Below are positions 8,191-19,038 of a stretch of DNA of 64,000 bases, piece after piece; positions within the stretch are counted from its first letter, which is position 1, and each line of letters begins with the position of its first letter. The position numbers and the translations under genes are program-made. Where the stretch lies: contig NZ_JAYROR010000040.1 of assembly GCF_041911615.1 (NCBI RefSeq), positions 47,150 through 111,149 on the forward strand. Direction: 5' to 3'. Origin of the DNA: Zoogloea sp041911615. GTDB lineage: Bacteria; Pseudomonadota; Gammaproteobacteria; Burkholderiales; Rhodocyclaceae. The notes under the pieces are model-generated. The model was not told the origin of the DNA. It searched no databases and was given only the letters and a program-made list of their open reading frames with translations.

Positions 8191-9342
8191 TTACTTCGAC
8201 AAGGTCCAGTCGCCGCCCTTCACTTCGAGCATGCGGAAGGCGGACAGGTCGAGACCCATGTGGTCGGTGGGCGACATGTTGAAGGTGCCGCTGGTGCCCA
8301 CGAAGCCCTTGGTGGCCTCGATGGCGTCGCGAACCTTGGCCTTGTCGGTGGAGCCGGCGCGCTTGATGGCATCGACGGCGATCATCAGGCCGTCGTAGGC
8401 GTAGCCGCCGAAGGTGGACACGTCCTGCTTGTAGCGCTCCTTGTAGGCCTTGTCGTAGGCAGTCACGACGGGCTTCTGGGCGTCGCCGGCGGGCAGCTTC
8501 TCGGGAATCAACTGGGCTGGGGACGGCAGACGCACGCCCTCGGCGGCCGGGCCGGCGAGCTTCAGGTATTCGTCCGACGCCACGCCGTGGGACTGATACA
8601 GCGGCAGGGCGATGCCGAGCTGCTTGTAGTTCTTGGTGACGATGGCCGGGCCCTGGCCGAGACCGAACACGAACACCGCCTGCACGCCCGGGGCGTTCTT
8701 GATCTTGGTGAGCTGCGGGCTCATGTCGGTGTCCTTCGGCCCGTAGGTCTCGTTAGCGACCAAAGTGATGCCGTACTTGCCGGCCACCGCCTCGGTTTCC
8801 TTCTTGCCGGACTGGCCGAACCCTGAGGTCTCGGAGAGCAGCGCCACCTTGCTGATGCCGCGCTTCTTCATGTCCTCGAACACTTTCTCGGCGGCCATGC
8901 GGTCGGTGTGCGGCGTCTTGAAGACGAACTTCTTGACCGGCTCGACGATCACGACGGCGCCCGCCAGGGAGATGAAGGGCACGCCGGCCCGCTCGACCAG
9001 CGGCACGGTGGACATGGTGGAGCCGGTGGTGGTGCCGCCGACGATCAGGTCCACCTTGTCGTCGTCGATCAGGCGCTTGGCAAAGCCGTTGGCCTTGTTG
9101 GCGTCGCTGCCGTCGTCATAGTGCACCAGCTGGATCTGACGGCCGAGCACGCCGCCCTTCTTGTTGAGGTCTTCGACGTAGAGTTGCAGCGTCTTCAGCT
9201 CCGGGTCGCCCAGGAAGGCGGCCGGGCCGGTGACGGACAGGATGGAGCCGATCTTGATCGGGTCGGCGGCCAGGGCCGAGAGGCTGCCCAGGGCCAGCAC
9301 GGTGCCGACGAACAGGGTCTTCAGGGTGGTTCTTTTATTCAT
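8191..9342 (-). CDS. Branched-chain amino acid-type ABC solute-binding protein in the paa operon
   Basis: Periplasmic binding protein (383 residues, LivJ/Peripla_BP_6 family). A signal peptide covers about residues 1-25 (MNKRTTLKTL ... ALAADPIKIGS). The mature domain has the two-lobed pattern with VGGTTTGSTMSTVPLVERAGVP and FGGYAYDGLMIAVDAI. An AGGAG ribosome site precedes the ATG. No permease or ATPase gene is next to it; it sits between paaJ and the hydratase gene. The liv-type operon at 22762-26739 has permeases and ATPases but no binding protein, so this gene probably supplies it, with phenylacetate or a related aromatic acid as the likely cargo. That pairing is inference. Confidence 0.9.
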   Translation of the reverse strand: MNKRTTLKTLFVGTVLALGSLSALAADPIKIGSILSVTGPAAFLGDPELKTLQLYVEDLNKKGGVLGRQIQLVHYDDGSDANKANGFAKRLIDDDKVDLIVGGTTTGSTMSTVPLVERAGVPFISLAGAVVIVEPVKKFVFKTPHTDRMAAEKVFEDMKKRGISKVALLSETSGFGQSGKKETEAVAGKYGITLVANETYGPKDTDMSPQLTKIKNAPGVQAVFVFGLGQGPAIVTKNYKQLGIALPLYQSHGVASDEYLKLAGPAAEGVRLPSPAQLIPEKLPAGDAQKPVVTAYDKAYKERYKQDVSTFGGYAYDGLMIAVDAIKRAGSTDKAKVRDAIEATKGFVGTSGTFNMSPTDHMGLDLSAFRMLEVKGGDWTLSK

Positions 9343-9370
9343 GGTTTTGTCTCCTCTTTGGTGTTACGGC

Positions 9371-10576
<1,206 letters not shown>

Positions 10577-10589
10577 CGTCCGGATCTCC

Positions 10590-11915
<1,326 letters not shown>

Positions 11916-11945
11916 GGTTGTCTCCTCTCTCTGATTGTTGTGGGG

Positions 11946-12419
11946 TCAGGCGGCCGGCGCGTCGGCCAGGCCGGCGATGACCTCGCCGGCAATCCGGTAG
12001 CTCTTGCCGCGGAACAGGGCGATGGTCTTGCCCGACTGGCGGCTCTTCACGGTCACGTCATAGACGCCGGTACGCCCTGACTGGGAACGCTCCACGGCCT
12101 CGGCGTCGAGGGTGTCGTTTTCCATGCCCGGCGCCAGGAAGTCGATGTGGCAGGCCGACGCCACGGTGTTGCGGTTGTAGCTGTTGCAGGCGTAGGCGAA
12201 GGCGGTGTCGGCCAGCGAGAAGATCAGCCCGCCGTGGCAGATGTGGTGACCATTCACCATGTCGCCGCGCACCGGCATCGACAGGTGCGAGACGCCGGGG
12301 CCGACGCTTTCGATGGTGATGCCCAGGGCGTTGGCGGCGCGGTCGCGGGCGAACATGGTTTCGGCCACGGCGTCGGCGAGGGCCTGGGCCTCTGCGGGGG
12401 TGGGATGCTTAGCGGTCAT
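11946..12419 (-). CDS. paaI: Phenylacetyl-CoA pathway thioesterase PaaI
   Basis: Hotdog-fold acyl-CoA thioesterase (157 residues) thought to release CoA from dead-end intermediates of phenylacetate breakdown. The fold-defining segment NGHHICHGGLIFSLADTAFAYACNSY contains the conserved HGG and the catalytic acidic residue in the helix. It overlaps the paaH end by 11 bases. Confidence 0.94.
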   Translation of the reverse strand: MTAKHPTPAEAQALADAVAETMFARDRAANALGITIESVGPGVSHLSMPVRGDMVNGHHICHGGLIFSLADTAFAYACNSYNRNTVASACHIDFLAPGMENDTLDAEAVERSQSGRTGVYDVTVKSRQSGKTIALFRGKSYRIAGEVIAGLADAPAA

Positions 12420-13956
12420 GGATGGCCTTTCCGGCGAAAACCGATTGCTGGATCAGGGGCGAAACGCGGTAGCGCGGGTCGCCGTAGAACTGCTCGAGAT
12501 GACGCAGCACCTCGCAGATCGCCGGCAGACCGACCGAATCGGCCCATGCCAGCGGGCCCTTGGGGTAATTGACGCCGAGCTGCATGGCCGAATCGGCACC
12601 CTTCGCGTCGCAAACGCCCTGATTCACCGCGTCGGCGGCCTCGTTGGCGAGCATCGCGACGGTGCGCATCACCGCCAGGCCCGGCACATCGCCAAAGCGC
12701 GACACCGCGAAGCCGGCCGCCTGCAGCAGCCCCACCGCCGACGCCGCACCCGGCGCCCAGCAGCTGTGGGCGACGCTCACCGCGAGCCGGGTGGCGCGGG
12801 CGTAGTCGAGGGCGAGGTCGATCAGCACGGTGTTGGCGATGCCGGATTCGGCGGCGCGCTGGGTGGCGCTGCGCCCGTCGGTGACGAAGAGCACCGCGTC
12901 GCCCACCTCGGCGATGCGGCCGTCGGCGGCCTCGCCCCAGGTGTAGGCCACGCCGCGCTCGTAGAGCCGGTCGGCGATGGCCTCGACGGCGGCCGAGCGG
13001 CCGTGGAGCACGATGTCGGCCGGCGCCGGCTGGGCGACCGCCGACTTGGGCTCGGGGTGCTCGGCGCCTTCGCGGTAGTCGTAGAAACCGCGCCCGCTCT
13101 TCTTGCCGTAGAAGCCGGCATCCACCAGTTCCTGCTGGATCAGCGACGGCTGGAAGCGCGGATCGTTGTAATAGGCGTTCCACACCGACTTGCTGACGGC
13201 AAAGTTCACGTCGTGACCGATCATGTCGGTGAGCTCGAAGGGGCCCATCTTGAAGCCGCCGGCCTCGCGCATCACCGCGTCGAGGGTCGCCACGTCGGCG
13301 GCGCCCTCGGCGAGCAGGCGCATGGCTTCGCCGTAGTACGGCCGGGCCACGCGATTGACGATGAAGCCCGGCGTCGAGCGGGTGTGCACCGGCGTCTTGC
13401 CCCAGGCGGCGGCGGTGGCGAACAGGGTGTCGGCCACGGCCGGATCGGTGGCGAGCCCGGAGACGATCTCGACCAGCGCCATCAGCGGCGCCGGATTGAA
13501 GAAGTGCAGGCCCGCCAGCCGCTCGGGCCGCTTGAGGGCGGCGCCGATGGCGGTGACGGAGATCGACGAGGTGTTGGTGCCGAAGAGGCAGGCCTCGCCG
13601 ACGATGCCCTCGAGCTCGGCGTAGAGCTGCTGCTTGGCCTCGAGCTTCTCGACGATGGCCTCGACGACGAGTGCCGCATCGGCCAGATCGGCAAGGCGCT
13701 CGACGGCGACGAGGCGCGCGCTCGCGGCGGCGGCATCGTCGGCGCTCATGCGCTGCTTCTCGACCAGCCGGCCGAACTGGGCGCGGATGCCGGCCACGGC
13801 CTTGGCGGCGGCCTCGGGGCGATTGTCGAGCAGCTTGACCACGTGGCCCGCCGCCGCCGCAACCTGGGCAATGCCGGCGCCCATCGCGCCGGTGCCCACC
13901 ACCGCGACGATGGCGGACGTGTCGAGGGCGTGGTTGGAGAGTTCGGCCACGCTCAT
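12409..13956 (-). CDS. paaH: 3-hydroxyadipyl-CoA dehydrogenase PaaH
   Basis: NAD-dependent 3-hydroxyacyl-CoA dehydrogenase of 515 residues that oxidises 3-hydroxyadipyl-CoA to 3-oxoadipyl-CoA. The Rossmann motif VVGTGAMGAGIAQVAA starts near residue 17. The catalytic region GLHFFNPAPLMALVEIV and TPGFIVNRVARPYYGEAM follow, then a C-terminal helical 3HCDH domain repeated once after a linker (about 410-515), the usual two-domain PaaH layout. The ATG at 13956 forms an ATGA overlap with the paaG stop, which fixes the start; a much longer open frame upstream is only the complement-frame extension through paaG. Confidence 0.96.
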   Translation of the reverse strand: MSVAELSNHALDTSAIVAVVGTGAMGAGIAQVAAAAGHVVKLLDNRPEAAAKAVAGIRAQFGRLVEKQRMSADDAAAASARLVAVERLADLADAALVVEAIVEKLEAKQQLYAELEGIVGEACLFGTNTSSISVTAIGAALKRPERLAGLHFFNPAPLMALVEIVSGLATDPAVADTLFATAAAWGKTPVHTRSTPGFIVNRVARPYYGEAMRLLAEGAADVATLDAVMREAGGFKMGPFELTDMIGHDVNFAVSKSVWNAYYNDPRFQPSLIQQELVDAGFYGKKSGRGFYDYREGAEHPEPKSAVAQPAPADIVLHGRSAAVEAIADRLYERGVAYTWGEAADGRIAEVGDAVLFVTDGRSATQRAAESGIANTVLIDLALDYARATRLAVSVAHSCWAPGAASAVGLLQAAGFAVSRFGDVPGLAVMRTVAMLANEAADAVNQGVCDAKGADSAMQLGVNYPKGPLAWADSVGLPAICEVLRHLEQFYGDPRYRVSPLIQQSVFAGKAIHDR

Positions 13957-14747
13957 TCCCCCGTGAACTTCGGTGCGCGCTTTTCCATGAAGGCGGCGAC
14001 GCCTTCGGCGTAGTCGGCGCTCCAGCCGAGTTCGCGCATGAAACCGCCTTCGAACGAGAGCTGTTGCTCCAGGGTGTGACCCGGCGCGGCGTGCATGGCC
14101 TGGCGGGTGCGCACCAGCGCCTTGGTGGGCATGGCGGCGAGTTGCGCGGCCAGCGCGTCGACGCGGGCGGCGAAGGCGTCGTCGGCGACGGCTTCCCAGA
14201 TCAGGCCCCACTCGGCGGCCTTCTCGGCGGGCAGCTTGTCGGCCAGCAGCGCGAGACCCATCGCCCGGGCCATGCCGACGCGCTGGGGCAGCAACCAGGT
14301 GCCACCGGTGTCCGGCACCAGGCCGATCTTGCTGAAGGCCTGCAGGAAGGAGGCCGACTTGCTGGCGATCACCAGATCGCAGGCAAGTGCGACGCTGGCG
14401 CCGGCGCCGGCAGCGATGCCGTTCACCGCGGCGATGGTCGGCACGCGCAGGTTCTGCAGGCGCAGCACCAGCGGCTTGTAGTTGGCTTCGACGACGTTGC
14501 CGATGTCGGGCATCTTGCCGCCCACCTGCTGCATGTCGGGGTCGGCCAGGTCCTGGCCGGCACAGAAGGCGCGGCCGGCACCGGTGAGCACCAGCACGCG
14601 GATCGACTTGTCGGACTGGATCGTGTCGAGCGCCGCGCGCAGCTCGGCGTGCATTTCGCCGGTGAAGCTGTTGAGCTTGTCCGGGCGGTTCAGCGTGAGG
14701 CGGGCGACGCCGGCTTCGACGCTGAACAGGATGTTGTTGAATTCCAT
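13953..14747 (-). CDS. paaG: 1,2-epoxyphenylacetyl-CoA isomerase PaaG
   Basis: Crotonase-fold isomerase (264 residues) that converts ring-1,2-epoxyphenylacetyl-CoA to the oxepin-CoA and later moves a double bond in the opened chain. Oxyanion-hole segments GAGRAFCAGQDLADPD (about 57) and NGIAAGAGASVALACD are intact. FSKIGLVPDTGGTWLLP and the end FMEKRAPKFTGE closely follow known PaaG sequences. It starts 9 bases after the paaN stop. Confidence 0.95.
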   Translation of the reverse strand: MEFNNILFSVEAGVARLTLNRPDKLNSFTGEMHAELRAALDTIQSDKSIRVLVLTGAGRAFCAGQDLADPDMQQVGGKMPDIGNVVEANYKPLVLRLQNLRVPTIAAVNGIAAGAGASVALACDLVIASKSASFLQAFSKIGLVPDTGGTWLLPQRVGMARAMGLALLADKLPAEKAAEWGLIWEAVADDAFAARVDALAAQLAAMPTKALVRTRQAMHAAPGHTLEQQLSFEGGFMRELGWSADYAEGVAAFMEKRAPKFTGE

Positions 14748-14756
14748 GACGGCTCC

Positions 14757-16424
14757 TCAGGCGTGGTAACGGCGCTGGACGACCCGGAAGCGGTTGGCGA
14801 CGAAGGCCGAATCCGCGTAGGACGCGTTGGCCGCCGGGTTGCCGCCGGTGCCGTGGTAGTCGGAGTACGCCGCCGACTGATTGACGAACACGCCGCCGGT
14901 GAGGTTGATCGACAGGGCCACCTTGCTGCGCCAGGTGGCTTCGGTCATCGCGTCGATGACGTCCTGCTTGGTGGAGTAGATGCCAACCGTGAGCGCACCG
15001 TGGGTGGCGACGACGCGCTCGGACAGGGCGATGCCCGCGGCGGTGTCGGCGACCTTGACGATGAAGCTGATCGGGCCGAAGCGCTCTTCCATGTAGCGCG
15101 CCTCGTCGGCGGCGTCGCAGGCCAGCAGCACCGGGGTACGCACCTGGGCGGCGGGGAAATCGGGGTTGTCGAGCTTGGCGGAGGCCAGTACCACCGCGCC
15201 CAGCGCGCCGCTGTTGGCGACGTCGATGCGCTCCAGCGTGTCGGCAGACTGGATCGCGCCGAGCACCGCGTGGGCGACCTCGGGCTTGCCGAGGAAGCGC
15301 TCCACGGCCTTGGCCAGATCGGCGCAGACCTCGTCGTACGACTTGTGGCCGTCGTCGGTCTCGATGCCGCCGGCCGGCACGAAGATGGCCTGGGAAGTGG
15401 TGCACATCTGGCCGGAGTACAGCGACAGGGTGAAGGCCAGGTTGCCGAGCATCGCCTTGTAGGCGTTGGTGGAGTCGATGACGATGTTATTCACGCCCGC
15501 CAGCTCGGCATACACCTGGGCCTGACGGCAGTGGTCGATGAGCCACTGGCCGAACACGTTGCTGCCGGTGAAGTCGACCGACTTGACCGCCGGATGGGTG
15601 GCGAGGGCCTGAGTGGTGGCGCGCTTGTCGGTGACGCACAGGCTGACGAGGTTGGGGTCGATGCCGTTTTCGGCCAGCACGGCGCGGATCGTGCGCACGG
15701 TGATCGCGGCGGGCAGGATCGCGTTGCTGTGGGGCTTGACGATCACCGGGTTGCCGGTGGCGAGCGCCGCGAACAGGCCCGGGTAGGTGTTCCAGGTCGG
15801 GAAGGTGCCACAGCCGATCACCAGCGCCACGCCGCGACCGACGATCTCGAAGTGCTTCTTCATGACCAGCGCGGGGTTCTTGCCCTGGGGCTTTTCCCAC
15901 ACGGCGTCGGCGGGCACGAAGCTCTGCTCGCGCCAGGCGTAGGCGACGGCCTCGAGACCGCGGTCCTGGGCGTGGGGGGCGCCGGCCTGGAAGGCCATCA
16001 TCCAGCCCTGGCCGGTGGTCATCATCACCGCGTGGGCGAGTTCGAAGCTCTGCTTGTTGAGGCGGTCGAGGATCTCGAGGCAGACGCCGGTGCGACCCTC
16101 GGCGCCCAGCGCCTGCCAGCCCTTCATCGCGGCGAGACCGGCGGCGATCAGCGCTTCGGGGTCGCACACCGGGTACTGCACATCGAGCGCCACGCCGTAG
16201 GGCGACTTCTCACCGCCCAGCCAGCCCGACAGCCCCGGCTGCCCCAGTTCGAACTGCTTGCCCAGGTGCGCCTCGAAGGCGCGCTTGCCGTCGTCGGGCG
16301 CCGTCTCGCCATAGGCCTTGGGGCTGGGCATCTCGCTGAACGCCGACCAGTAACCGCGCGACGCGATGGCGGCAACGGCGCCCTCAAGGGTGGCGCGGTG
16401 CTTTTCGAAGAGGGGGTGGGTCAT
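14757..16424 (-). CDS. paaN: PaaN-type aldehyde dehydrogenase of phenylacetate degradation
   Basis: Aldehyde dehydrogenase of 555 residues, expected to oxidise the semialdehyde formed by opening of the oxepin-CoA ring to 3-oxo-5,6-dehydrosuberyl-CoA. Visible features are the nucleotide-binding region VIGCGTFPTWNTYPGLFAAL, KPHSNA, the Glu loop YAELAGVNN and the catalytic Cys in YSGQMCTTSQAIF. Compared with E. coli PaaZ (about 680 residues) the C-terminal MaoC-like hydratase domain is absent, so a separate ring hydrolase is required; none is recognisable in this window. It is the first gene of the 13-kb operon, with a GGAGA ribosome site. Confidence 0.93.
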   Translation of the reverse strand: MTHPLFEKHRATLEGAVAAIASRGYWSAFSEMPSPKAYGETAPDDGKRAFEAHLGKQFELGQPGLSGWLGGEKSPYGVALDVQYPVCDPEALIAAGLAAMKGWQALGAEGRTGVCLEILDRLNKQSFELAHAVMMTTGQGWMMAFQAGAPHAQDRGLEAVAYAWREQSFVPADAVWEKPQGKNPALVMKKHFEIVGRGVALVIGCGTFPTWNTYPGLFAALATGNPVIVKPHSNAILPAAITVRTIRAVLAENGIDPNLVSLCVTDKRATTQALATHPAVKSVDFTGSNVFGQWLIDHCRQAQVYAELAGVNNIVIDSTNAYKAMLGNLAFTLSLYSGQMCTTSQAIFVPAGGIETDDGHKSYDEVCADLAKAVERFLGKPEVAHAVLGAIQSADTLERIDVANSGALGAVVLASAKLDNPDFPAAQVRTPVLLACDAADEARYMEERFGPISFIVKVADTAAGIALSERVVATHGALTVGIYSTKQDVIDAMTEATWRSKVALSINLTGGVFVNQSAAYSDYHGTGGNPAANASYADSAFVANRFRVVQRRYHA

Positions 16425-16461
16425 TCCGTTGTCTCCTGTCGGTGTTGGGTTGTTGGATCAA

Positions 16462-16490
16462 ACAGTACAAATGAACCTGATTAAAGTCAA
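16462..16490 (-). promoter_or_regulatory. Sigma-70 promoter of the paaN-paaE operon
   Basis: Reading the minus strand, TTGACT (16490-16485) is separated by 17 bases from TACTGT (16467-16462), about 40 bases upstream of the paaN ATG. The region is AT-rich while all neighbours are GC-rich. A near-palindrome abuts the -35 box at 16491-16521. Confidence 0.6.
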
Positions 16491-16521
16491 TGTTTCGTAT
16501 CGCATTTATCTGATAGAAACA
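16491..16521. promoter_or_regulatory. Near-palindrome next to the paaN -35 box, possible operator
   Basis: TGTTTC-G-TATC (from 16491) faces GATAGAAACA (to 16521), complementary apart from one inserted base, with a 10-base centre. Its position directly upstream of the -35 element suits a regulator of the phenylacetate operon. It also contains a GTATC half-site shared with the candidate operators at 16662, 22430 and 22557, but its partner half is poor. Confidence 0.4.
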
Positions 16522-16661
16522 TCACGAATTACACATTTCAAAACCACTTACACAAAAGTAAATTTATTTTTAATCAAATATTTAAAACTATTTTTTGGCT
16601 AAAAATCTCAAAAAATCGCGCTTCGAACGTCAAGTTGAATTTTTCACTCCGAACCAAAAGC

Positions 16662-16698
16662 GATACATTTTTGTTGACGTTAATTATTTTTTTGTATC
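16662..16698. promoter_or_regulatory. Candidate PaaX operator (GATAC-N27-GTATC) before the diiron oxygenase gene
   Basis: GATACA (16662-16667) and TGTATC (16693-16698) are inverted repeats; the five-base cores are 27 bases apart. A TTGACG box (16674-16679) lies between the halves and TATCAT (16695-16700) overlaps the right half, so a bound protein would cover the promoter. The same paired motif recurs twice before the liv operon. The spacing equals what I recall for E. coli PaaX sites (TGATTC-N27-GAATCA). That PaaX binds here is inference. Confidence 0.5.
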
Positions 16699-16777
16699 AT
16701 TATTAACCACGCCAGCCACATGGACTTCGGCTGCGGGATCACCCACCACCCAGACAACGATCACGAGGAGACACAGC

Positions 16778-17806
16778 ATGGCCGTCAACAAGGAACGCTT
16801 CGCCGACAAGATGGAATTTCCGCCGGAAATCCAGCAGCCCAACGTCTATCCGCTGTCCTGGAACAGCAAGACCAAGAAGCTGCAGGAAGTCTGGCAGGCC
16901 GCACTGCGCGAGAACTGGGACCCGGAAAAGCTCCCGTGGGACACCCTCGACGTGGACAGCTACAGCTGGGAAGAACGCGAATCCATCGCCTACTGGTGGA
17001 GCCTGCTGTCGGTGTTCGACGCCTCCGCGCCCCCGGTGTTTGCCGAGGCGCTGATCAAGACCTACGAGGTCCACGAGGAAGACCCCGTCCGCAAGTGCTT
17101 CTTCTCGGTCACCCGCGACGAGCAGAACCACGAAATCATGTGCGGCCTCGCCATCACCAAGATGCTCGGCCACCCGGACCCGCTCACCTATCAACCCAAG
17201 ACCGAGCTCGGCAAGCGCCTGCAGAAGAACGTGCAGTGGCTGTACTTCAATGGCTCGCGCTACTGGACCGGCTACAAGCAGGCCGTGCCCAAGTACGACC
17301 TGGCCGTGCTGTTCAGCTCCTTCCTGATGGGCGAGATCGCTGCCGCGACCATCTTCAAGCAGATGTTCGACAACTCCCGCGAGCCGGTCTTCAAGGAAGG
17401 CTTCAAGAACATCGGCCGTGACGAAGGCCGCCACATGGCCATCTGCATGGCGGTGATGGAGCGCGACTACCCGGGCCTCAAGGAAGAGACCAAGTCCATC
17501 GTCACCAAGCAGATCCGCGCCGGCTACCTGTTCCTGTCGGCCGTGCTGTTCGAGCCGCCGATGGAATTCTGGGATCTGCCCGCCGACTTCATCGCCAACC
17601 AGCGCGAGGCCGAGGAAGTGGCGCGCGGCGCCGGCTTCGGCATCCCGACCTACGAGATGAAGCTGCAGAACTGGAAGAACGCGATGATCAACCTGAAGGG
17701 CGTGCTCGACCGCTACAACATCCCCTTCCCGGCGATCCCCGAAGTGGGCATCACCGGCCAGGAGATCAGCGACATCGAGATGGAAGACATCATTCCCGTC
17801 TTCTGA
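16778..17806 (+). CDS. Ferritin-like diiron oxygenase-type protein of unknown substrate
   Basis: A 342-residue protein with the carboxylate/histidine pattern of R2-like diiron oxygenases: a helix with Glu90, then TRDEQNHEIM (Glu115, His118), MGEIAAAT (Glu186) and GRDEGRHMAICM (Glu216, His219). The Glu-to-ExxH spacings (25, 71 and 30 residues) fit the ferritin-like fold. It is not PaaA, BoxB or a ribonucleotide reductase subunit by any motif I can see. The next gene encodes a ferredoxin-type reductase, suggesting a two-component monooxygenase. The locus lies between the divergent paa operon and paaX and carries a candidate PaaX operator, so an aromatic or acyl-CoA substrate related to phenylacetate is plausible. 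The ATG at 16778 is chosen for its GAGGAGA ribosome site; the upstream extension is AT-rich and unlike protein. Confidence 0.75.
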   Translation: MAVNKERFADKMEFPPEIQQPNVYPLSWNSKTKKLQEVWQAALRENWDPEKLPWDTLDVDSYSWEERESIAYWWSLLSVFDASAPPVFAEALIKTYEVHEEDPVRKCFFSVTRDEQNHEIMCGLAITKMLGHPDPLTYQPKTELGKRLQKNVQWLYFNGSRYWTGYKQAVPKYDLAVLFSSFLMGEIAAATIFKQMFDNSREPVFKEGFKNIGRDEGRHMAICMAVMERDYPGLKEETKSIVTKQIRAGYLFLSAVLFEPPMEFWDLPADFIANQREAEEVARGAGFGIPTYEMKLQNWKNAMINLKGVLDRYNIPFPAIPEVGITGQEISDIEMEDIIPVF

Positions 17807-17811
17807 CGGGA

Positions 17812-17902
17812 ATGAGTGAGGAGTCAGGAGGGAGGAGGGAGGAGTAAGGAGACCGCCCCCTGACACCTCGCTACTCACTCCTCTCTCCTTACCCCTCACT
17901 GA
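17812..17902. repeat. Purine-rich GGAG repeats facing a complementary CTCC tract
   Basis: The 105-base gap between the diiron gene and its reductase has a purine block on the plus strand (17812-17851, repeated GAGGAG/GGGAGGA units) and a pyrimidine block (17870-17899, CTCACTCCTCTCTCCTTACC). GGAGTAAGGAG can pair with CTCCTTACCCC, and GAGGAGTCAGG with CCTGACACCTC, so the mRNA can fold into a long imperfect hairpin. Confidence 0.65.
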
Positions 17903-17911
17903 GAAAAACCC

Positions 17912-18961
17912 ATGTCACGCATCATCATGCAACCCTCGGGCAAGTCGGTGGAATGCGCCTACGGCGACACCGTGCTGATGGCCCTCGAAAAGGCAGGCTA
18001 CGCGCTGCCCAACAACTGTCGCGCCGGCGCCTGCGGCGAGTGCAAGGTGAAGGTCACCGCCGGTCAGTTCGACCAGGGCATGGTGCTCGACATGGCGCTG
18101 TCCCAGGAAGAACGCCGCCAGGGCTACGGCCTGATGTGCATGGCCAAGCCGATCTCCGACGCGCTGACCATCGAATGGGGCACCGAAGACGCCAAGCCCA
18201 AGCTCTTTCCGCCCCGCGAGGACGCGCTGTTCGTGGTCATCGACAAGCGCCCCGTGGCCGACCGGGTCGTCGAGCTGCGACTGCGCCCAGTGGGCCAGCC
18301 GATCCGTTACTGGCCCGGCCAGTACGTCACCCTCGGCAACCCGCGCGCCGACATCCCGCCCCGCGCCTACTCCATCTCCAACGCCCCGCGCCCCGACGGC
18401 GAGCTGGTGCTGCAGGTGGCCCGCGCCGACGGCGGCGTGACCAGCAACTGGGTCCACGACACCCTCAGCATCGGCGAAAGCGTCAAGCTCTCCGGCGCCT
18501 ACGGCACCTTCATCGGCGACCCGGGCGTGGATACGCCCGTGCTGTGCCTCGCCGCCGGCACCGGCCTCGCCCCGATCCTCGCCCTCACCGAGGCCGCGCT
18601 GCGCCGTGGCTTCAGGAAGCCCGTCACCCTGCTCGTCTCGGCGCGCACCGCCGCCGACGTGTACGCCCAGGGGATGCTGGCCTGGTGGCGCACCAAGCAC
18701 CGGGCCTTCGACTACAAGATCACCCTCACCCGCCAGGATGCCGACGGCTACCTCGGCGGCCAGGTGGACGCGGTGCTGCCGGGGCTGTTTCCGGATCTGT
18801 CGAAGCACACCGTCTTCGCCGCCGGCAGCCCGGAATTCGTCGACACCTGCGTGACCACCGTGAAGGCGCTGGGCGCCCGGCCCGAGCTGATCCACACCGA
18901 GGGCTTCTTTGCCCAGCAGCAGCCGGAGATTCCCGACCCCGCCCACCTGCTCAACCTCTAG
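17912..18961 (+). CDS. Ferredoxin/FAD/NAD(P) reductase, partner of the diiron protein
   Basis: An electron-transfer flavoprotein of 349 residues with the domain order of phenol or toluene monooxygenase reductases. The N-terminal plant-type [2Fe-2S] domain has Cys36, Cys41, Cys44 and Cys76 (CRAGACGEC ... LMC). The FAD domain has RAYSIS (151-156) and the NAD(P) domain GTGLAP (216-221). This order is opposite to PaaE (ferredoxin last), so it belongs to a different oxygenase. It follows the diiron gene after 105 bases and probably reduces that protein. The ATG has only a weak ribosome site (ACTGAGAA). Confidence 0.85.
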   Translation: MSRIIMQPSGKSVECAYGDTVLMALEKAGYALPNNCRAGACGECKVKVTAGQFDQGMVLDMALSQEERRQGYGLMCMAKPISDALTIEWGTEDAKPKLFPPREDALFVVIDKRPVADRVVELRLRPVGQPIRYWPGQYVTLGNPRADIPPRAYSISNAPRPDGELVLQVARADGGVTSNWVHDTLSIGESVKLSGAYGTFIGDPGVDTPVLCLAAGTGLAPILALTEAALRRGFRKPVTLLVSARTAADVYAQGMLAWWRTKHRAFDYKITLTRQDADGYLGGQVDAVLPGLFPDLSKHTVFAAGSPEFVDTCVTTVKALGARPELIHTEGFFAQQQPEIPDPAHLLNL

Positions 18962-19038
18962 CCCCGCGCCGTCGCCTATCCAGATGCCGGAGGACTGACA
19001 TAAAATAGCAAGCTTTATGCCTGCCCTCTGGCAACATC

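Noticed and set aside
12409..15405. PaaH extended to about 998 residues
   Set aside because: The extra N-terminal part is a wrong-frame reading of paaG and paaN. The ATGA overlap at 13953-13956 and the Rossmann motif position fix the start at 13956.
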